NCBI GenBank assembly: GCA_965229785.1
Contig: CBDDJS010000001.1
Coordinates: 2,108,001-2,172,000 of the forward strand
Direction: 5' to 3'
DNA: 64,000 bases
Source of the DNA: JAWPMT01 sp965229785
GTDB lineage: Bacteria > Bacteroidota > Bacteroidia > Cytophagales > Cyclobacteriaceae
Below the pieces are notes generated by a model that saw only the letters and a list, made by a program, of their open reading frames with translations, had not been told where the DNA came from and did not search any database. Shown here one piece after another: positions 1 to 9,089 of this stretch. How positions within the stretch are numbered: the first letter of the stretch is position 1; each line of letters opens with the position of its first letter. The position numbers and the translations under genes were made by a program.

Positions 1-53
1 TCAAGTTCATAAAAGCGGCTTTGGCACAGCGCAAAGAACTCATTAACGTTTAA
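1..53 (+). CDS. pyrG: C-terminal end of a CTP synthase-like protein (partial)
   Basis: Only the last 16 codons are inside the window, read from position 3 to the TAA at 51-53. The tail contains KFIKAAL followed by a short charged end, which resembles the C-terminus of CTP synthase. CTP synthase (pyrG) lies directly before yidC in many Bacteroidota, and yidC follows here after 28 bases, so context supports the call. The peptide is too short to prove it. Confidence 0.5.
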   Translation, partial: KFIKAALAQRKELINV

Positions 54-81
54 AAAAAGATTTTAAGATATTTCATAAGCA

Positions 82-1917
82 ATGGATAAAAACCAGATTA
101 CAGGTTTAGTTCTGATGTTGGTCCTCGTGACCGTGTATTTTCAGTTTTTCGCGCCTGACCCGCCCGAGATCACTCCTGAAACTGATGAATTTGCTCAGAT
201 CGACTCAACGTCTAACAGTTCTCCTTTTACAGAACGACCGCAAGTAGTGGCCGAGGCAATCAGTGATTCTGCAGCTCAGGCATTGAGCATCCTAAAATAC
301 GGATCGTTCTCCTCTAATGCTTCGGAAGCCGAGAAAAATACCATGGAAGTTAGCACTTCAAAACTAAAAGTGCTCTTTTCCTCAAAAGGTGGATTCCCCA
401 AGCAGGTCGTATTGAATGACTACACTTCGTATGACGGCAGTCCGCTTACCCTGATGGTCGCTGACAGATCGATCCTGGATATCAGTTTTGACCATCTGGG
501 CAAGAACATAAACCTTAGGGATCTTCATTTCGACATGGAGACGCTTTCGATGAACGATAGCACGATCATGACCGCCACCATGACCACAGATGATGGCAGA
601 TCCCTTCAACAGATCTACACCCTATATGAGGACAAGTATGAAATGGGTTATCAGATCGTTTCAAAAGGCTTTGAAAAGCTTATTGATGCAAAGGACTTGT
701 TGATGACATGGAATCATCCTGCCAACAGAATCGAACCTCATCTGAAAGATCCGCGTCAAAGATCAACCGTCCGGTATTTTATTCCTGAAGCTGGTGTTGA
801 TTACCTAAGCAATACTTCTCTGAGTTTTGAAGAGGAAACGCTCGAGCAAAAAGTTACCTGGATCGCTTTCAAGCAGAAGTACTTCACTTCAGCGATCCTT
901 GCTGAAAATAACTTCTCAAGAGCTTATGTTACCCTTGACACGAACGAGGCCGACACGACAACCGTAAAATACATGACGCTTTCCGCAGATATACCCTTTA
1001 CGGGACTAGCGAGCGGAGCTTCAAAATTCAAACTTTACTTCGGCCCTAATCTTTATGATGAACTGGATGCTTTTGGTGAAGGATTCAACGAAAACCTGAA
1101 CCTGGGATGGGCCATACTTTCGGTGGTCAATAAATACCTGATTCTTCCTATTTGGGATTTACTGGAGACATTTATTCCGGGATATGGCCTTTTGATCATC
1201 ATTCTGGTTTTGATCATTCGTCTTCTCCTTTCGCCACTGACTTACAAGTCGCACATTTCCATGGCGAAAATGCGTGTATTGAAACCTGAACTGGATGAGA
1301 TCAAGGAAAAGCATGGAGATAACATGCAGGAGGCACAGAAAGATCAAATGGCCTTGTATCAGAAAGTGGGCATTAACCCGATCAGTGGTTGTATCCCCAT
1401 GTTGCTACAGTTCCCGATCCTGGTCGCCTTGTTCTATTATATTCCTAATGCCATCGAATTGCGTCAGGTGAGCCTGTTGTGGGCCGAAGACCTTTCCACT
1501 TTCGACTCCATTGTTGATTTCGGATTCGAAATTCCTTTTTATGGTGATCATATCAGTCTTTTCACGATCCTGATGTGTGTCTCCATGCTGTTCTTCACCT
1601 TCTTTAATAGCCAGACTACTACCGTTCAGGGGCCAATGAAGTCCTTACAGTATATCATGCCGGTTATGTTGTTGTTTTTCTTCAACTCCTATGCAGCAGG
1701 GTTGACTTACTATTATTTCATCAGTAACCTGGTTTCACTGGGACAAATATTCTTGTTCAAGCGCTTTATCGATGAAGATAAGATCAAACAAACATTGGAA
1801 GAGAACAAGAAGAAGAATGCGAACAAGAAAAAATCAAAATTCCAAACAAGACTGGAAGAAGCGATGAAAGCCAACGAAGAAGCACAGAAACAGAAAAAAC
1901 AAAAGAAGAAGAAATAA
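82..1917 (+). CDS. yidC: Membrane protein insertase YidC
   Basis: YidC inserts and folds proteins in the inner membrane, alone or with SecYEG. The 611 residues show the Gram-negative layout: one N-terminal membrane segment (about residues 8-24), a large periplasmic beta domain to about residue 345, then the conserved 60KD_IMP core with membrane segments from about 355 to 570, including the cytoplasmic hairpin (KMRVLKPELDEIKEKHGD) and GINPISGCIPMLLQFPI. The C-terminus is a lysine-rich tail, typical of Bacteroidota YidC and likely to touch the ribosome. It follows the pyrG-like end closely and ends before a strong hairpin terminator. Confidence 0.97.
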   Translation: MDKNQITGLVLMLVLVTVYFQFFAPDPPEITPETDEFAQIDSTSNSSPFTERPQVVAEAISDSAAQALSILKYGSFSSNASEAEKNTMEVSTSKLKVLFSSKGGFPKQVVLNDYTSYDGSPLTLMVADRSILDISFDHLGKNINLRDLHFDMETLSMNDSTIMTATMTTDDGRSLQQIYTLYEDKYEMGYQIVSKGFEKLIDAKDLLMTWNHPANRIEPHLKDPRQRSTVRYFIPEAGVDYLSNTSLSFEEETLEQKVTWIAFKQKYFTSAILAENNFSRAYVTLDTNEADTTTVKYMTLSADIPFTGLASGASKFKLYFGPNLYDELDAFGEGFNENLNLGWAILSVVNKYLILPIWDLLETFIPGYGLLIIILVLIIRLLLSPLTYKSHISMAKMRVLKPELDEIKEKHGDNMQEAQKDQMALYQKVGINPISGCIPMLLQFPILVALFYYIPNAIELRQVSLLWAEDLSTFDSIVDFGFEIPFYGDHISLFTILMCVSMLFFTFFNSQTTTVQGPMKSLQYIMPVMLLFFFNSYAAGLTYYYFISNLVSLGQIFLFKRFIDEDKIKQTLEENKKKNANKKKSKFQTRLEEAMKANEEAQKQKKQKKKK

Positions 1918-1977
1918 ATATCCACACAGTAATTCACATTTCTGAAGGACTGAAAAAGCACTTTACATCGCACAAAT

Positions 1978-2052
1978 AATACCATTGGGCTTACTTAAAA
2001 TCGCTGTTCCTGTAACGGAAATGAGGTTTTAGTAAGCGTAATGGTATTTTTT
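1978..2052 (+). terminator. Hairpin terminator after yidC
   Basis: An imperfect long stem pairs about 1980-2002 with 2022-2046: outer arms TACCATT/AATGGTA and inner arms GCTTACT/AGTAAGC, with a nested TTCC/GGAA hairpin in the loop. A T-tract follows at 2045-2051. This looks like a Rho-independent terminator separating yidC from parA. Confidence 0.65.
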
Positions 2053-2130
2053 CGTTATATACCAGACAATTACTAATTTCCAGTAATCCACATTTAACCC
2101 ACATCAAATAATTCTAGGGTATTCTTTGAA

Positions 2131-2138
2131 TATATTTG
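2131..2138 (+). promoter_or_regulatory. Candidate -7 element for parAB
   Basis: TATATTTG matches the Bacteroidota -7 consensus TAnnTTTG and lies 75 bases before the parA start. No clear -33 TTG is seen at the expected distance, so the call is tentative. Confidence 0.35.
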
Positions 2139-2212
2139 TGTCCTTTTTCAGGGTATTTGTGCACAAGTATCCCTTCGCGAACTAAAACGATCACCAGAAA
2201 ATTCATCAAATA

Positions 2213-2989
2213 ATGGGTAAAGTCATTGCAATAGCTAATCAAAAAGGAGGCGTTGGAAAAACCACGACAGCCATCAACCTGGCAGCAAGTTTAGCGGCGC
2301 TTGAGTTGAAGACATTGATTGTGGACGCTGATCCTCAGGCTAATGCGACTTCAGGGGTAGGAAAAGACCCCAAGGAAGTAGAAACCAGCATTTACCAGTG
2401 TATGGTAGATGGTACCGATCCGATGAAGGCAGTAGTAAAAACTGACGTGAAATACCTCGATCTTTTGCCTGCGGATATCAACCTGGTAGGTGCTGAGGTG
2501 GAGATGGTGAATATCGAGAAGCGCGAAGAAAAAATGAAAAACGTAATGGAGCACCTGAAAAACCGTTACGATTATATCATCATCGACTGCTCTCCTTCCC
2601 TGGGTCTGATTACCATCAATGCCCTTACGGCAGCAAATTCTGTGGTTGTACCGGTACAATGTGAGTATTTCGCATTAGAAGGCCTGGGAAAACTGCTTAA
2701 TACGATCAAGATCATTCAAAGTCGTCTGAATACGGAGCTTGAAATTGAAGGCATTCTCCTTACGATGTATGATACGCGATTGAACTTATCGAATCAGGTG
2801 GTTGAAGAGGTGAAAATGCACTTCAAATCCATGGTATTTGATACGTTGATCCCAAGAAACATTAAACTGAGTGAATCCCCAAGTTTCGGAACTCCGGCCA
2901 TCACCCATGATGCAGAATCAAAAGGTGCATTGAGCTATTTGAATTTAGCCCGGGAAATCATGAAACGTAACGACGTAAAAGCGGCGTAA
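2213..2989 (+). CDS. parA: Chromosome-partitioning ATPase ParA (Soj)
   Basis: ParA is a deviant Walker-type ATPase that moves origin regions apart together with ParB and parS. The 258-residue protein opens with MGKVIAIANQKGGVGKTTT, the deviant Walker A motif, and has the Walker B-like IIIDCSPSLG near residue 120. Length fits chromosomal ParA. It starts with ATG and is followed by parB after only 4 bases, so the two are co-transcribed. I did not find a parS site by eye in this window. Confidence 0.96.
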   Translation: MGKVIAIANQKGGVGKTTTAINLAASLAALELKTLIVDADPQANATSGVGKDPKEVETSIYQCMVDGTDPMKAVVKTDVKYLDLLPADINLVGAEVEMVNIEKREEKMKNVMEHLKNRYDYIIIDCSPSLGLITINALTAANSVVVPVQCEYFALEGLGKLLNTIKIIQSRLNTELEIEGILLTMYDTRLNLSNQVVEEVKMHFKSMVFDTLIPRNIKLSESPSFGTPAITHDAESKGALSYLNLAREIMKRNDVKAA

Positions 2990-2993
2990 ATCA

Positions 2994-3887
2994 ATGGCGA
3001 AAGGAAAACAAAAAAGTGGCCTTGGGAAAGGTCTCGGCGCCCTCCTATCCGATTCGGATCCCGTAGAAGAAAAACAGGTAACTCCTGCAGCACCTAAAGA
3101 AGCTTCTGATATTGGGGAAATTTTGGTAGCCAGTATCGAGGTAAACCCGTTCCAGCCTAGAACGGATTTCGATGAAGATGCACTGGAAGAGCTGGCTGAG
3201 TCCATTAAAACCCAGGGCATCATCCAGCCAATCACGGTAAGAAAGCTATCTAATGACGCTTATCAGCTTATCTCTGGTGAAAGGCGTTTACAGGCTTCTA
3301 AAAGAGCCGGCCTTGAAAAAGTACCCGCTTATATCCGTACAGCCGATGACCAGCAAATGCTGGAAATGGCCCTTATCGAAAACATTCAGCGTGAAAACCT
3401 CAATGCCATTGAAATTGCTTTGAGTTACCAGCGCCTATTAAGTGAGATCGGATTAAAACAGGAAGAACTGGGAGATCGGGTTGGTAAGAAGAGAACGACT
3501 GTCAATAACTATCTCCGATTACTAAAACTCCCTCCCGCTGTGCAGGCGGCTTTGCGTGACAAAGAAATCTCGATGGGCCATGCAAAAGCTTTGTTGTCCA
3601 TAGAAAATATTGACCTTCAACTGAACGTTTTTAACAAGATTATTAACGAGGCCCTTTCGGTGCGTAAAGCTGAAGAACTGGCTCGAACTATCTTAAATGG
3701 AACAACAGCGAAGCCAAAACCAGCAACTTCTGAAAACACTGAAATCATCAGATTACAAGATCAATTATCTTCGCACTTTGGTACGAAAATCAAAATCAAA
3801 TCTGACCAGGGTAACCGTGGAGAAATCAAGATCCCTTTTGTGTCTACCGAGGACCTCAACCGAATCCTTGAAATTCTGGAAGTATAG
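2994..3887 (+). CDS. parB: Chromosome-partitioning protein ParB (Spo0J)
   Basis: ParB binds parS and spreads on DNA as a CTP-dependent clamp, loading SMC and stimulating ParA. The 297-residue protein has a lysine-rich N-terminus, the ParB nuclease-like domain (VNPFQPR, then GERRLQASKRAG, the CTP-binding GERRxxA box), the ENIQREN box, and a helix-turn-helix near residues 165-200 (VGKKRTTVNNYLRLLKLP). The C-terminal dimerisation domain ends in NRILEILEV. Its 3' end overlaps the likely start of the DUF5683 gene. Confidence 0.96.
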   Translation: MAKGKQKSGLGKGLGALLSDSDPVEEKQVTPAAPKEASDIGEILVASIEVNPFQPRTDFDEDALEELAESIKTQGIIQPITVRKLSNDAYQLISGERRLQASKRAGLEKVPAYIRTADDQQMLEMALIENIQRENLNAIEIALSYQRLLSEIGLKQEELGDRVGKKRTTVNNYLRLLKLPPAVQAALRDKEISMGHAKALLSIENIDLQLNVFNKIINEALSVRKAEELARTILNGTTAKPKPATSENTEIIRLQDQLSSHFGTKIKIKSDQGNRGEIKIPFVSTEDLNRILEILEV

Positions 3888-4446
3888 TTTAGTCGCACTT
3901 TTTATAGCCTTCTTATCTACTGCTGGTCAGGCACAGGAACTCAATGATTCCACCTTTCTGATGCAGGAAGATTCTGTGGTATTCTTTGAAGAAGTTTCAA
4001 CGCTAGATCCAAATAAATCAGCAGTATATTCAGCCATTCTTCCTGGCCTTGGTCAGGTATACAACGGTCAATACTGGAAAGTACCCATCATCTACGGAGC
4101 ATTTCTGGGTCTTTTTCACGGCATACGCTATAATCACACATTGTACAATGATTTTAACAATGCCCTGCGGGCCGAAGCAGATAACGATCCCAACACAATC
4201 AATCCGTTTACAGGAATCGAAGAATCTCGACTCAGAAGCATCAGAGATCGATATCAACGTGACCGGGACTTTCTCATCATACTTACTTCTATTGCCTATC
4301 TGATCAACATCGTGGAGGCACACGTAGCGGCTCACTTGCATGAATTCAAAGTCAATAAAAGTCTTTCCATGAAAATGGAACCAAAATTTGAATCATCTCC
4401 ACTATTTTCGCGCTCCATGGGCGTATCACTGACCTTCAATTTTTAA
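3868..4446 (+). CDS. DUF5683 exported membrane protein
   Basis: Start set at the TTG at 3868, inside the last codons of parB in another frame. It gives a well-formed signal peptide (Met-KFWKYSLVALFIAFLS then TAGQAQ) and 192 residues. An open frame with ATG exists from 3697, but its first 57 residues are just parB in another frame. The mature protein has the DUF5683 pattern SAVYSAILPGLGQVYNGQYWK with two more membrane segments (about residues 80-100 and 150-170). The family is common between parB and dapB in Bacteroidota; its function is unknown. An envelope location is inferred. Confidence 0.8.
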   Translation: MKFWKYSLVALFIAFLSTAGQAQELNDSTFLMQEDSVVFFEEVSTLDPNKSAVYSAILPGLGQVYNGQYWKVPIIYGAFLGLFHGIRYNHTLYNDFNNALRAEADNDPNTINPFTGIEESRLRSIRDRYQRDRDFLIILTSIAYLINIVEAHVAAHLHEFKVNKSLSMKMEPKFESSPLFSRSMGVSLTFNF

Positions 4447-4451
4447 TACGA

Positions 4452-5165
4452 GTGAACATTGCAATTGTCGGATATGGCAAAATGGGCAAGGTTATTCACG
4501 ACCTGCTGAAAGCTCGAGGCCATCAGGTAAGTTTTATCATCGATCAGGAAAACATACATCAGCTAGATGAGTTGAATCCTGATAACACAGACGTGGCTAT
4601 TGAATTTTCCCGACCCGAGTCTGCTTTCGATAACATTACCTCATGCTTGCAAAAAGGCGTTAAGGTTGTAAGTGGAACTACCGGATGGTTAGATCACCTA
4701 CCTGAAATTGAAACGCTCATCAGCGAGACCAATGGTACGTTCTTCTATGCTTCTAACTATAGTTTAGGCGTCAATCTGTTCTTTAAACTCAACAAGAAGC
4801 TTGCCGCATTGATGGAAAACCATGATTATGAGGTCAGCATGACAGAAATCCATCACACCGAAAAGCTGGATCAACCTTCTGGAACAGCCATCACCCTGGC
4901 CGAAGGTATACTGGAAGAAAATCAGGCCAAAATCAACTGGATAAACGAAGAATCAACCGATAAAACAAAATTGTCCATAATATCGGAACGGAAACCTAAC
5001 GTTCCGGGGACACATACCGTATCCTATACGTCTGCAGAAGACACCATAGAAATAACCCATACCGCCAACAGTCGAAAAGGCTTTGCGCTCGGAGCTGTAA
5101 AAGTGGCCGAGTGGATCAAGGACCATCAAGGCATGTTGGGCATGGATGATTTTCTGAAAATATAG
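4452..5165 (+). CDS. dapB: 4-hydroxy-tetrahydrodipicolinate reductase DapB
   Basis: DapB reduces the product of DapA with NAD(P)H in the diaminopimelate/lysine pathway, feeding peptidoglycan synthesis. The start is a GTG. The 237 residues show the Rossmann nucleotide site (IAIVGYGKMG), SGTTGW, NYSLGVNLF, and the catalytic block EIHHTEKLDQPSGTA near residue 135, followed by the C-terminal HTANSRKGFALGAVKVAEWI. Length is at the short end of the family. It lies 5 bases after the DUF5683 gene and 11 before lepB, so it belongs to the same operon. Confidence 0.95.
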   Translation: MNIAIVGYGKMGKVIHDLLKARGHQVSFIIDQENIHQLDELNPDNTDVAIEFSRPESAFDNITSCLQKGVKVVSGTTGWLDHLPEIETLISETNGTFFYASNYSLGVNLFFKLNKKLAALMENHDYEVSMTEIHHTEKLDQPSGTAITLAEGILEENQAKINWINEESTDKTKLSIISERKPNVPGTHTVSYTSAEDTIEITHTANSRKGFALGAVKVAEWIKDHQGMLGMDDFLKI

Positions 5166-5176
5166 CTCCATAGCCT

Positions 5177-6607
5177 ATGTACTTAAACGACTTCAACGCT
5201 GCTACTTTAATCATTGTCCTGCTGGGATGGTACTTGCTCCAGGCGATTGCCTACTACAAATTCTTTGAGAAAGCGGGTGAACAAGGTTGGATTGGGTTTG
5301 TACCCTTTTACAATTATTATGTCCATATGAAGATCGTTGGTCGACCTACCTGGTGGGTCGCCCTGCTTTTTGTACCTGTCATCAACTTTTTTGTTGCGCT
5401 GACCATTCACCTGGACTTACTGAAGTCCTTCGACCGCTTTTCTTATTTTGATCAGGCGGTAGGTGTTATCCTTGCTCCTTTTTATATGATCTTTGTAGCT
5501 TTTGGCAATACAGAATATGTTGGCAAAGCGGTTGATATTCCCAAAAAGCCTAAAAGTCAGGGACAGGAATGGTTCGAAGCGATTGTTTTTGCGGTATTCG
5601 CAGCTACCTGTATCCGATGGGTTTTTATGGAAGCTTATGTGATTCCAACCCCTTCTATGGAAAAATCTCTGTTGGTAGGTGATTTCTTATTTGTGAGTAA
5701 GATTGAATATGGTCCCAGAACACCGAAAACACCTATCCAGATTCCGTTGACCCATGCAAAAATCTGGGGTACTGAGATTCCTTCATACGTAAGTTCTGTT
5801 CAGTTACCACAGTTCCGATTGCCCTCTTTAGGCAAAGTGGAGAGAAATGATGTGGTCGTTTTCAATTATCCTCCTGAATTTGAACATCCGAAAGATTTGC
5901 GCACGCACTATATTAAACGATGTGTGGCAATCCCCGGAGATACGATCTCGATCGAAAACAGTCAGGTCATTGTGAATGGTGTCCCTTCTGATAACCCGGA
6001 ACTCATGCAACATAGCTACATGGTTTTTACCAAAGAAACCATTCGGGGCCGTGTATTTCAAGAGATCGACATTTCGGAGATCACTAAGCAATCTTATGGA
6101 TATGGTGTACAAACCTCACAGGATAAGGCTGACAAATTAGCAGCTTTGCCAGTTGTCGATCGTGTAGAACAAATCATGATGGAGCCTGGGCAAAGGGAAC
6201 CCGGATTCGGCTCACCGATCTTTCCCGATTTTGACTATTATCCCTGGAATAAAGACCAATACGGTCCACTTGAAGTTCCTTTCCGTGGAATGACGATTTC
6301 CATTGATGACCGTACTTTGGCAAAATACGGTTCAACGATCAGAGATTACGAGGATCTGGAAAATGTATCCGTAACAGGTGGAGAACTGGTAATCGATGGC
6401 GAGACACTTGCTGAATACACCTTCAAAAAGGATTACTATTTCATGATGGGCGACAACAGACACAATTCACTCGATTCCCGTTACTGGGGATTTGTTCCTG
6501 AAGACTTCATTGTTGGAGAAGCTTCATTCATTTGGATGTCACATGAAGCTGGTAATGGGTTGTTCAGTGGTGTTAGATGGAGTCGCTTGTTTAAAGGAAT
6601 TGAGTAA
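5177..6607 (+). CDS. lepB: Signal peptidase I with extra N-terminal membrane region
   Basis: Signal peptidase I removes signal peptides from exported proteins at the outer face of the inner membrane. The 476-residue protein starts with about 115 residues of membrane helices (DUF5684-like), then a further transmembrane helix, the serine box VIPTPSMEKSLLVGD (nucleophile about residue 160), the lysine box YIKRCVAIPGD, and the terminal MMGDNRHNSLDSRYWGFVP box. A long insert (about residues 275-400) between the lysine box and the last box is usual in Bacteroidota LepB. Last gene of the parA-to-lepB run. Confidence 0.95.
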   Translation: MYLNDFNAATLIIVLLGWYLLQAIAYYKFFEKAGEQGWIGFVPFYNYYVHMKIVGRPTWWVALLFVPVINFFVALTIHLDLLKSFDRFSYFDQAVGVILAPFYMIFVAFGNTEYVGKAVDIPKKPKSQGQEWFEAIVFAVFAATCIRWVFMEAYVIPTPSMEKSLLVGDFLFVSKIEYGPRTPKTPIQIPLTHAKIWGTEIPSYVSSVQLPQFRLPSLGKVERNDVVVFNYPPEFEHPKDLRTHYIKRCVAIPGDTISIENSQVIVNGVPSDNPELMQHSYMVFTKETIRGRVFQEIDISEITKQSYGYGVQTSQDKADKLAALPVVDRVEQIMMEPGQREPGFGSPIFPDFDYYPWNKDQYGPLEVPFRGMTISIDDRTLAKYGSTIRDYEDLENVSVTGGELVIDGETLAEYTFKKDYYFMMGDNRHNSLDSRYWGFVPEDFIVGEASFIWMSHEAGNGLFSGVRWSRLFKGIE

Positions 6608-6782
6608 ACGATACGCTCTCTCAGGACAGATTAGATACCATAATCAACAAGAAGTTTTTCGATAACCGAGCTGTAGATTTTGATTCTCGGTTCATACTTC
6701 CACAGTGCATTTGTTTCGCGTCGGTGTGATTCGTAACCTGAATAACCATAAATAGAGAAGTAATTTTCTAAAAACAGGGAAG
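6608..6782. other. Intergenic stretch with a possible gene remnant on -
   Basis: Between lepB and the small membrane ORF there is no full gene. On the minus strand a frame open from about 6900 down to a stop near 6636 encodes a protein-like end (VIEKLLVDYGI at the C-terminus) but contains no ATG. It overlaps the small ORF in another frame, so it may be a decayed gene or chance. Confidence 0.3.
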
Positions 6783-6944
6783 TTAGGTTGTTCCTGCCCC
6801 ACTTTCTGCCAGAAAATAAACGATCAATCGGACAATCCCTATTGCGCCTCCAACCACTGCGACAAGGAACAAGAAACCGGCGAGCTTATTGTCCCGTTCG
6901 GACTTAGGCTCATACATGGAGTACATTTTGTCATCATCTATCAT
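6783..6944 (-). CDS. Small single-pass membrane protein (53 aa)
   Basis: A complete ATG-to-TAA frame of 53 codons lies 35 bases downstream of ung on the same strand. The peptide starts MIDDDKMYSMYEPKSERDNK, a charged cytoplasmic-looking part, followed by one hydrophobic helix of about 22 residues rich in V, G, A, I, L, and a short polar tail ending GTT. The N-polar/C-helix layout and sensible composition suggest a real gene, perhaps co-transcribed with ung. I do not recognise a family. Confidence 0.55.
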   Translation of the reverse strand: MIDDDKMYSMYEPKSERDNKLAGFLFLVAVVGGAIGIVRLIVYFLAESGAGTT

Positions 6945-6979
6945 GACTTAGTTGCTTTAGTTTTGTATTCTAGTCCAAA

Positions 6980-7642
6980 TTACCACTCAATCGGTGAAAT
7001 ACCCTTATCTATAAGGTAATTATTACATTGACTGAAGTGTTTATTTCCAAAAAAACCGCGATTGGCTGAAAATGGCGACGGATGTGGCGATTGAAGTATG
7101 TGATGCTTTGATCGGTCTATAACTTCTCCCTTTCGCTGGGCATAAGCTCCCCACAGCATAAACACAACATTTTCTTTGGCATTGGAAATGGCCTGAATAG
7201 CAGCATCCGTAAATTGTTCCCATCCTTTGTTTTGATGCGAACCAGGTTCACTGGCGCGAACCGTAAGCGTTGCATTTAACAGCAATACTCCTTGTTGGGC
7301 CCACCTCTCCAGGTTTCCATCCTGGGGGAAGTCCTTCCCAATATCCGCTTTGATCTCTTTAAAGATATTTACCAGGGAAGGTGGCATCGTCACTCCGGGA
7401 TTCACTGAAAAACAAAGCCCATGTGCCTGTCCCGTCCCATGATAAGGATCTTGTCCCAGAATGACTACTTTGACCTGGTCAAAAGGACAATAGTCAAACG
7501 CATTGAAAATCTGACTGCCTGGTGGGTAAATTCGTGCGATTTGATATTCCTCTTTCACAAAATCAACGAGCGTTTGGAAGTATTCCTGTTCAAATTCTTC
7601 GGAAAGCACGGATTGCCAACTTGGTTCAATTTTTACTTTCAT
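6980..7642 (-). CDS. ung: Uracil-DNA glycosylase (family 1)
   Basis: Ung removes uracil from DNA in base-excision repair. The 220 residues have the family 1 motifs: the water-activating loop VVILGQDPYHGTGQAHGLCFSV (catalytic Asp about residue 65), VLLLNATLTVR, and the DNA-intercalation loop HPSPFSANRGFFGNKHFSQCN near the C-terminus. Length and motif order match the Escherichia coli type. It is divergent from apaG, 149 bases away. Confidence 0.96.
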   Translation of the reverse strand: MKVKIEPSWQSVLSEEFEQEYFQTLVDFVKEEYQIARIYPPGSQIFNAFDYCPFDQVKVVILGQDPYHGTGQAHGLCFSVNPGVTMPPSLVNIFKEIKADIGKDFPQDGNLERWAQQGVLLLNATLTVRASEPGSHQNKGWEQFTDAAIQAISNAKENVVFMLWGAYAQRKGEVIDRSKHHILQSPHPSPFSANRGFFGNKHFSQCNNYLIDKGISPIEW

Positions 7643-7791
7643 TGTATGACCGTATCAAATTCAATATTAGGCGGATCGGAACAATTTCTCACCCGGAATT
7701 TGTTTTATTCCTAAAACAATTCCCAAAAGTATTTGGCTTTCACCTTGTGACTTTGCTAAAAAACATGAATGTTTGAGACATAATTGAGTGA

Positions 7792-8187
7792 ATGAAGAAA
7801 TTGATCACGGATATTACACAAGGCGTGAAAGTAACGGTAGAGACCGAATACCAACCGGAATATTCTAATCCGGCACAGCATCACTTTGTGTTTACTTACC
7901 GAATCACGATCGAAAATCAAAGCACGAATACCATTCAGTTAAAATTCCGTCATTGGGAAATTGTAGACGTTACCAACCCCAGAAGACAAGTAGATGGTGA
8001 AGGCGTTGTGGGTAAACAGCCCACACTGGAACCAGGACAGATTCATCAGTATGTATCTGGGTGCAACCTACGATCCGGAATTGGCAAAATGTATGGTTAC
8101 TACACTATGGAACGGGTACTGGACGGTAAACAATTCAACGTCAATATTCCGGAATTCATGATGGTGGTACCTTTCCAGCTAAATTGA
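7792..8187 (+). CDS. apaG: ApaG family protein
   Basis: ApaG is a small immunoglobulin-fold protein (DUF525); the E. coli and Salmonella genes are linked to divalent cation efflux or diadenosine tetraphosphate metabolism, but the biochemical role is unsettled. The 131 residues carry the typical FVFTYRITIENQS...TIQLKFRHWEIVD pattern, then GEGVVGKQPTLEPGQIHQY and a YYTMER...IPEFMMVVPF end. The methyltransferase gene starts 6 bases after its stop. Confidence 0.93.
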   Translation: MKKLITDITQGVKVTVETEYQPEYSNPAQHHFVFTYRITIENQSTNTIQLKFRHWEIVDVTNPRRQVDGEGVVGKQPTLEPGQIHQYVSGCNLRSGIGKMYGYYTMERVLDGKQFNVNIPEFMMVVPFQLN

Positions 8188-8193
8188 TCAGTC

Positions 8194-8964
8194 TTGCCGC
8201 AAGACAACTGGCATTTCATCAAGCGACTTTTTGAGTATAAGAAACAAGCCGTGGGCGCACACGGACTGCACTCGCCCTTTGTTTACAAGCTATACAAGGA
8301 CTATATCCGTAAAAAAAGAAAACACGTTTCTCCAGAAATAGAGGCACTCCGAAAAGCATGTAAAATGTCTGCCATGCCGATTGAAGTTACCGATTTCAAA
8401 TCCGGCACAACAAAGACAAAGAAATTAAGTGAAGAAGCCAGAAGCTCTCCTTCCATTCCCCTTTTCTCTGCCTTCTTAAGTCAATTACTCAATTACATCA
8501 ATGCCGAATGTGTACTAGAAACCGGAACTTCCCTGGGATTCAATGCAATGTATCTGGCGCAATCTCAAGTTAAACAGGTATGGACTTTAGAAGGGAATAC
8601 CGAAATCGCACTCCTGGCTGGGAAGCATTTCATGCAAATGAAGGCGGAGAAAATAAGATTAATTACTGGTGACATTCACGAAACGTTCAGGTCCGCACTG
8701 GAGAATTCCCAGGCGGACGTCATTTTTTTAGATGCAGATCATCGTTCTGTAGCCGTTTCGAAGTTCATGGAAATGCTTGCCCCATATCTTCCTCATATCA
8801 AATGCATAGTGATTCACGACATCTATTGGTCGAAAGACATGACTAGCAGCTGGTATAAATTAATTGAGGATCCGCGATTTCCAATGACCATCGATATTTT
8901 CCAGGCGGGTTTGCTGTTCCCAAACCAAAATATGGAAAAGCAGCATTTTGTGGTGAAATTTTGA
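8194..8964 (+). CDS. Class I SAM-dependent methyltransferase (O-methyltransferase-like)
   Basis: The start must be after the apaG stop, which is in the same frame; the first usable codon is TTG at 8194. The 256 residues include a SAM-binding core: CVLETGTSLGFNAMYLAQ (motif I, about residue 110), VWTLEGN, and the acidic VIFLDADHRS followed by CIVIHDIYWSKDM, the pattern of O-methyltransferase-like families. The substrate cannot be told. Tight linkage with apaG indicates one transcript. Confidence 0.8.
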   Translation: MPQDNWHFIKRLFEYKKQAVGAHGLHSPFVYKLYKDYIRKKRKHVSPEIEALRKACKMSAMPIEVTDFKSGTTKTKKLSEEARSSPSIPLFSAFLSQLLNYINAECVLETGTSLGFNAMYLAQSQVKQVWTLEGNTEIALLAGKHFMQMKAEKIRLITGDIHETFRSALENSQADVIFLDADHRSVAVSKFMEMLAPYLPHIKCIVIHDIYWSKDMTSSWYKLIEDPRFPMTIDIFQAGLLFPNQNMEKQHFVVKF

Positions 8965-9023
8965 ATTACAATTTCTAGCCACTCCTTCTCAAAGAACCAC
9001 TAACATTTCAGTAAACAAACAAT

Positions 9024-9031
9024 TAGTTTTG
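9024..9031 (+). promoter_or_regulatory. Candidate -7 element
   Basis: TAGTTTTG fits TAnnTTTG and lies 58 bases before the coiled-coil gene at 9090. The -33 side is not convincing. Confidence 0.3.
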
Positions 9032-9089
9032 CGCCGGAATAAAAAATTGCCTCAATCGGACGTTCTGAGCTAAAAAGGTCTAAGTCTAC

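Noticed and set aside
1918..2212. Chromosomal origin between yidC and parA
   Set aside because: Only weak DnaA-box-like words (such as TATCCACAC) are present; the main structure is the yidC terminator.
3697..3867. Longer ATG start for the DUF5683 gene
   Set aside because: Those codons lie wholly inside parB and do not form a signal peptide or any domain.
7421..7776. Plus-strand frames opposite ung
   Set aside because: Shadows of ung in other frames with no independent start or family features.
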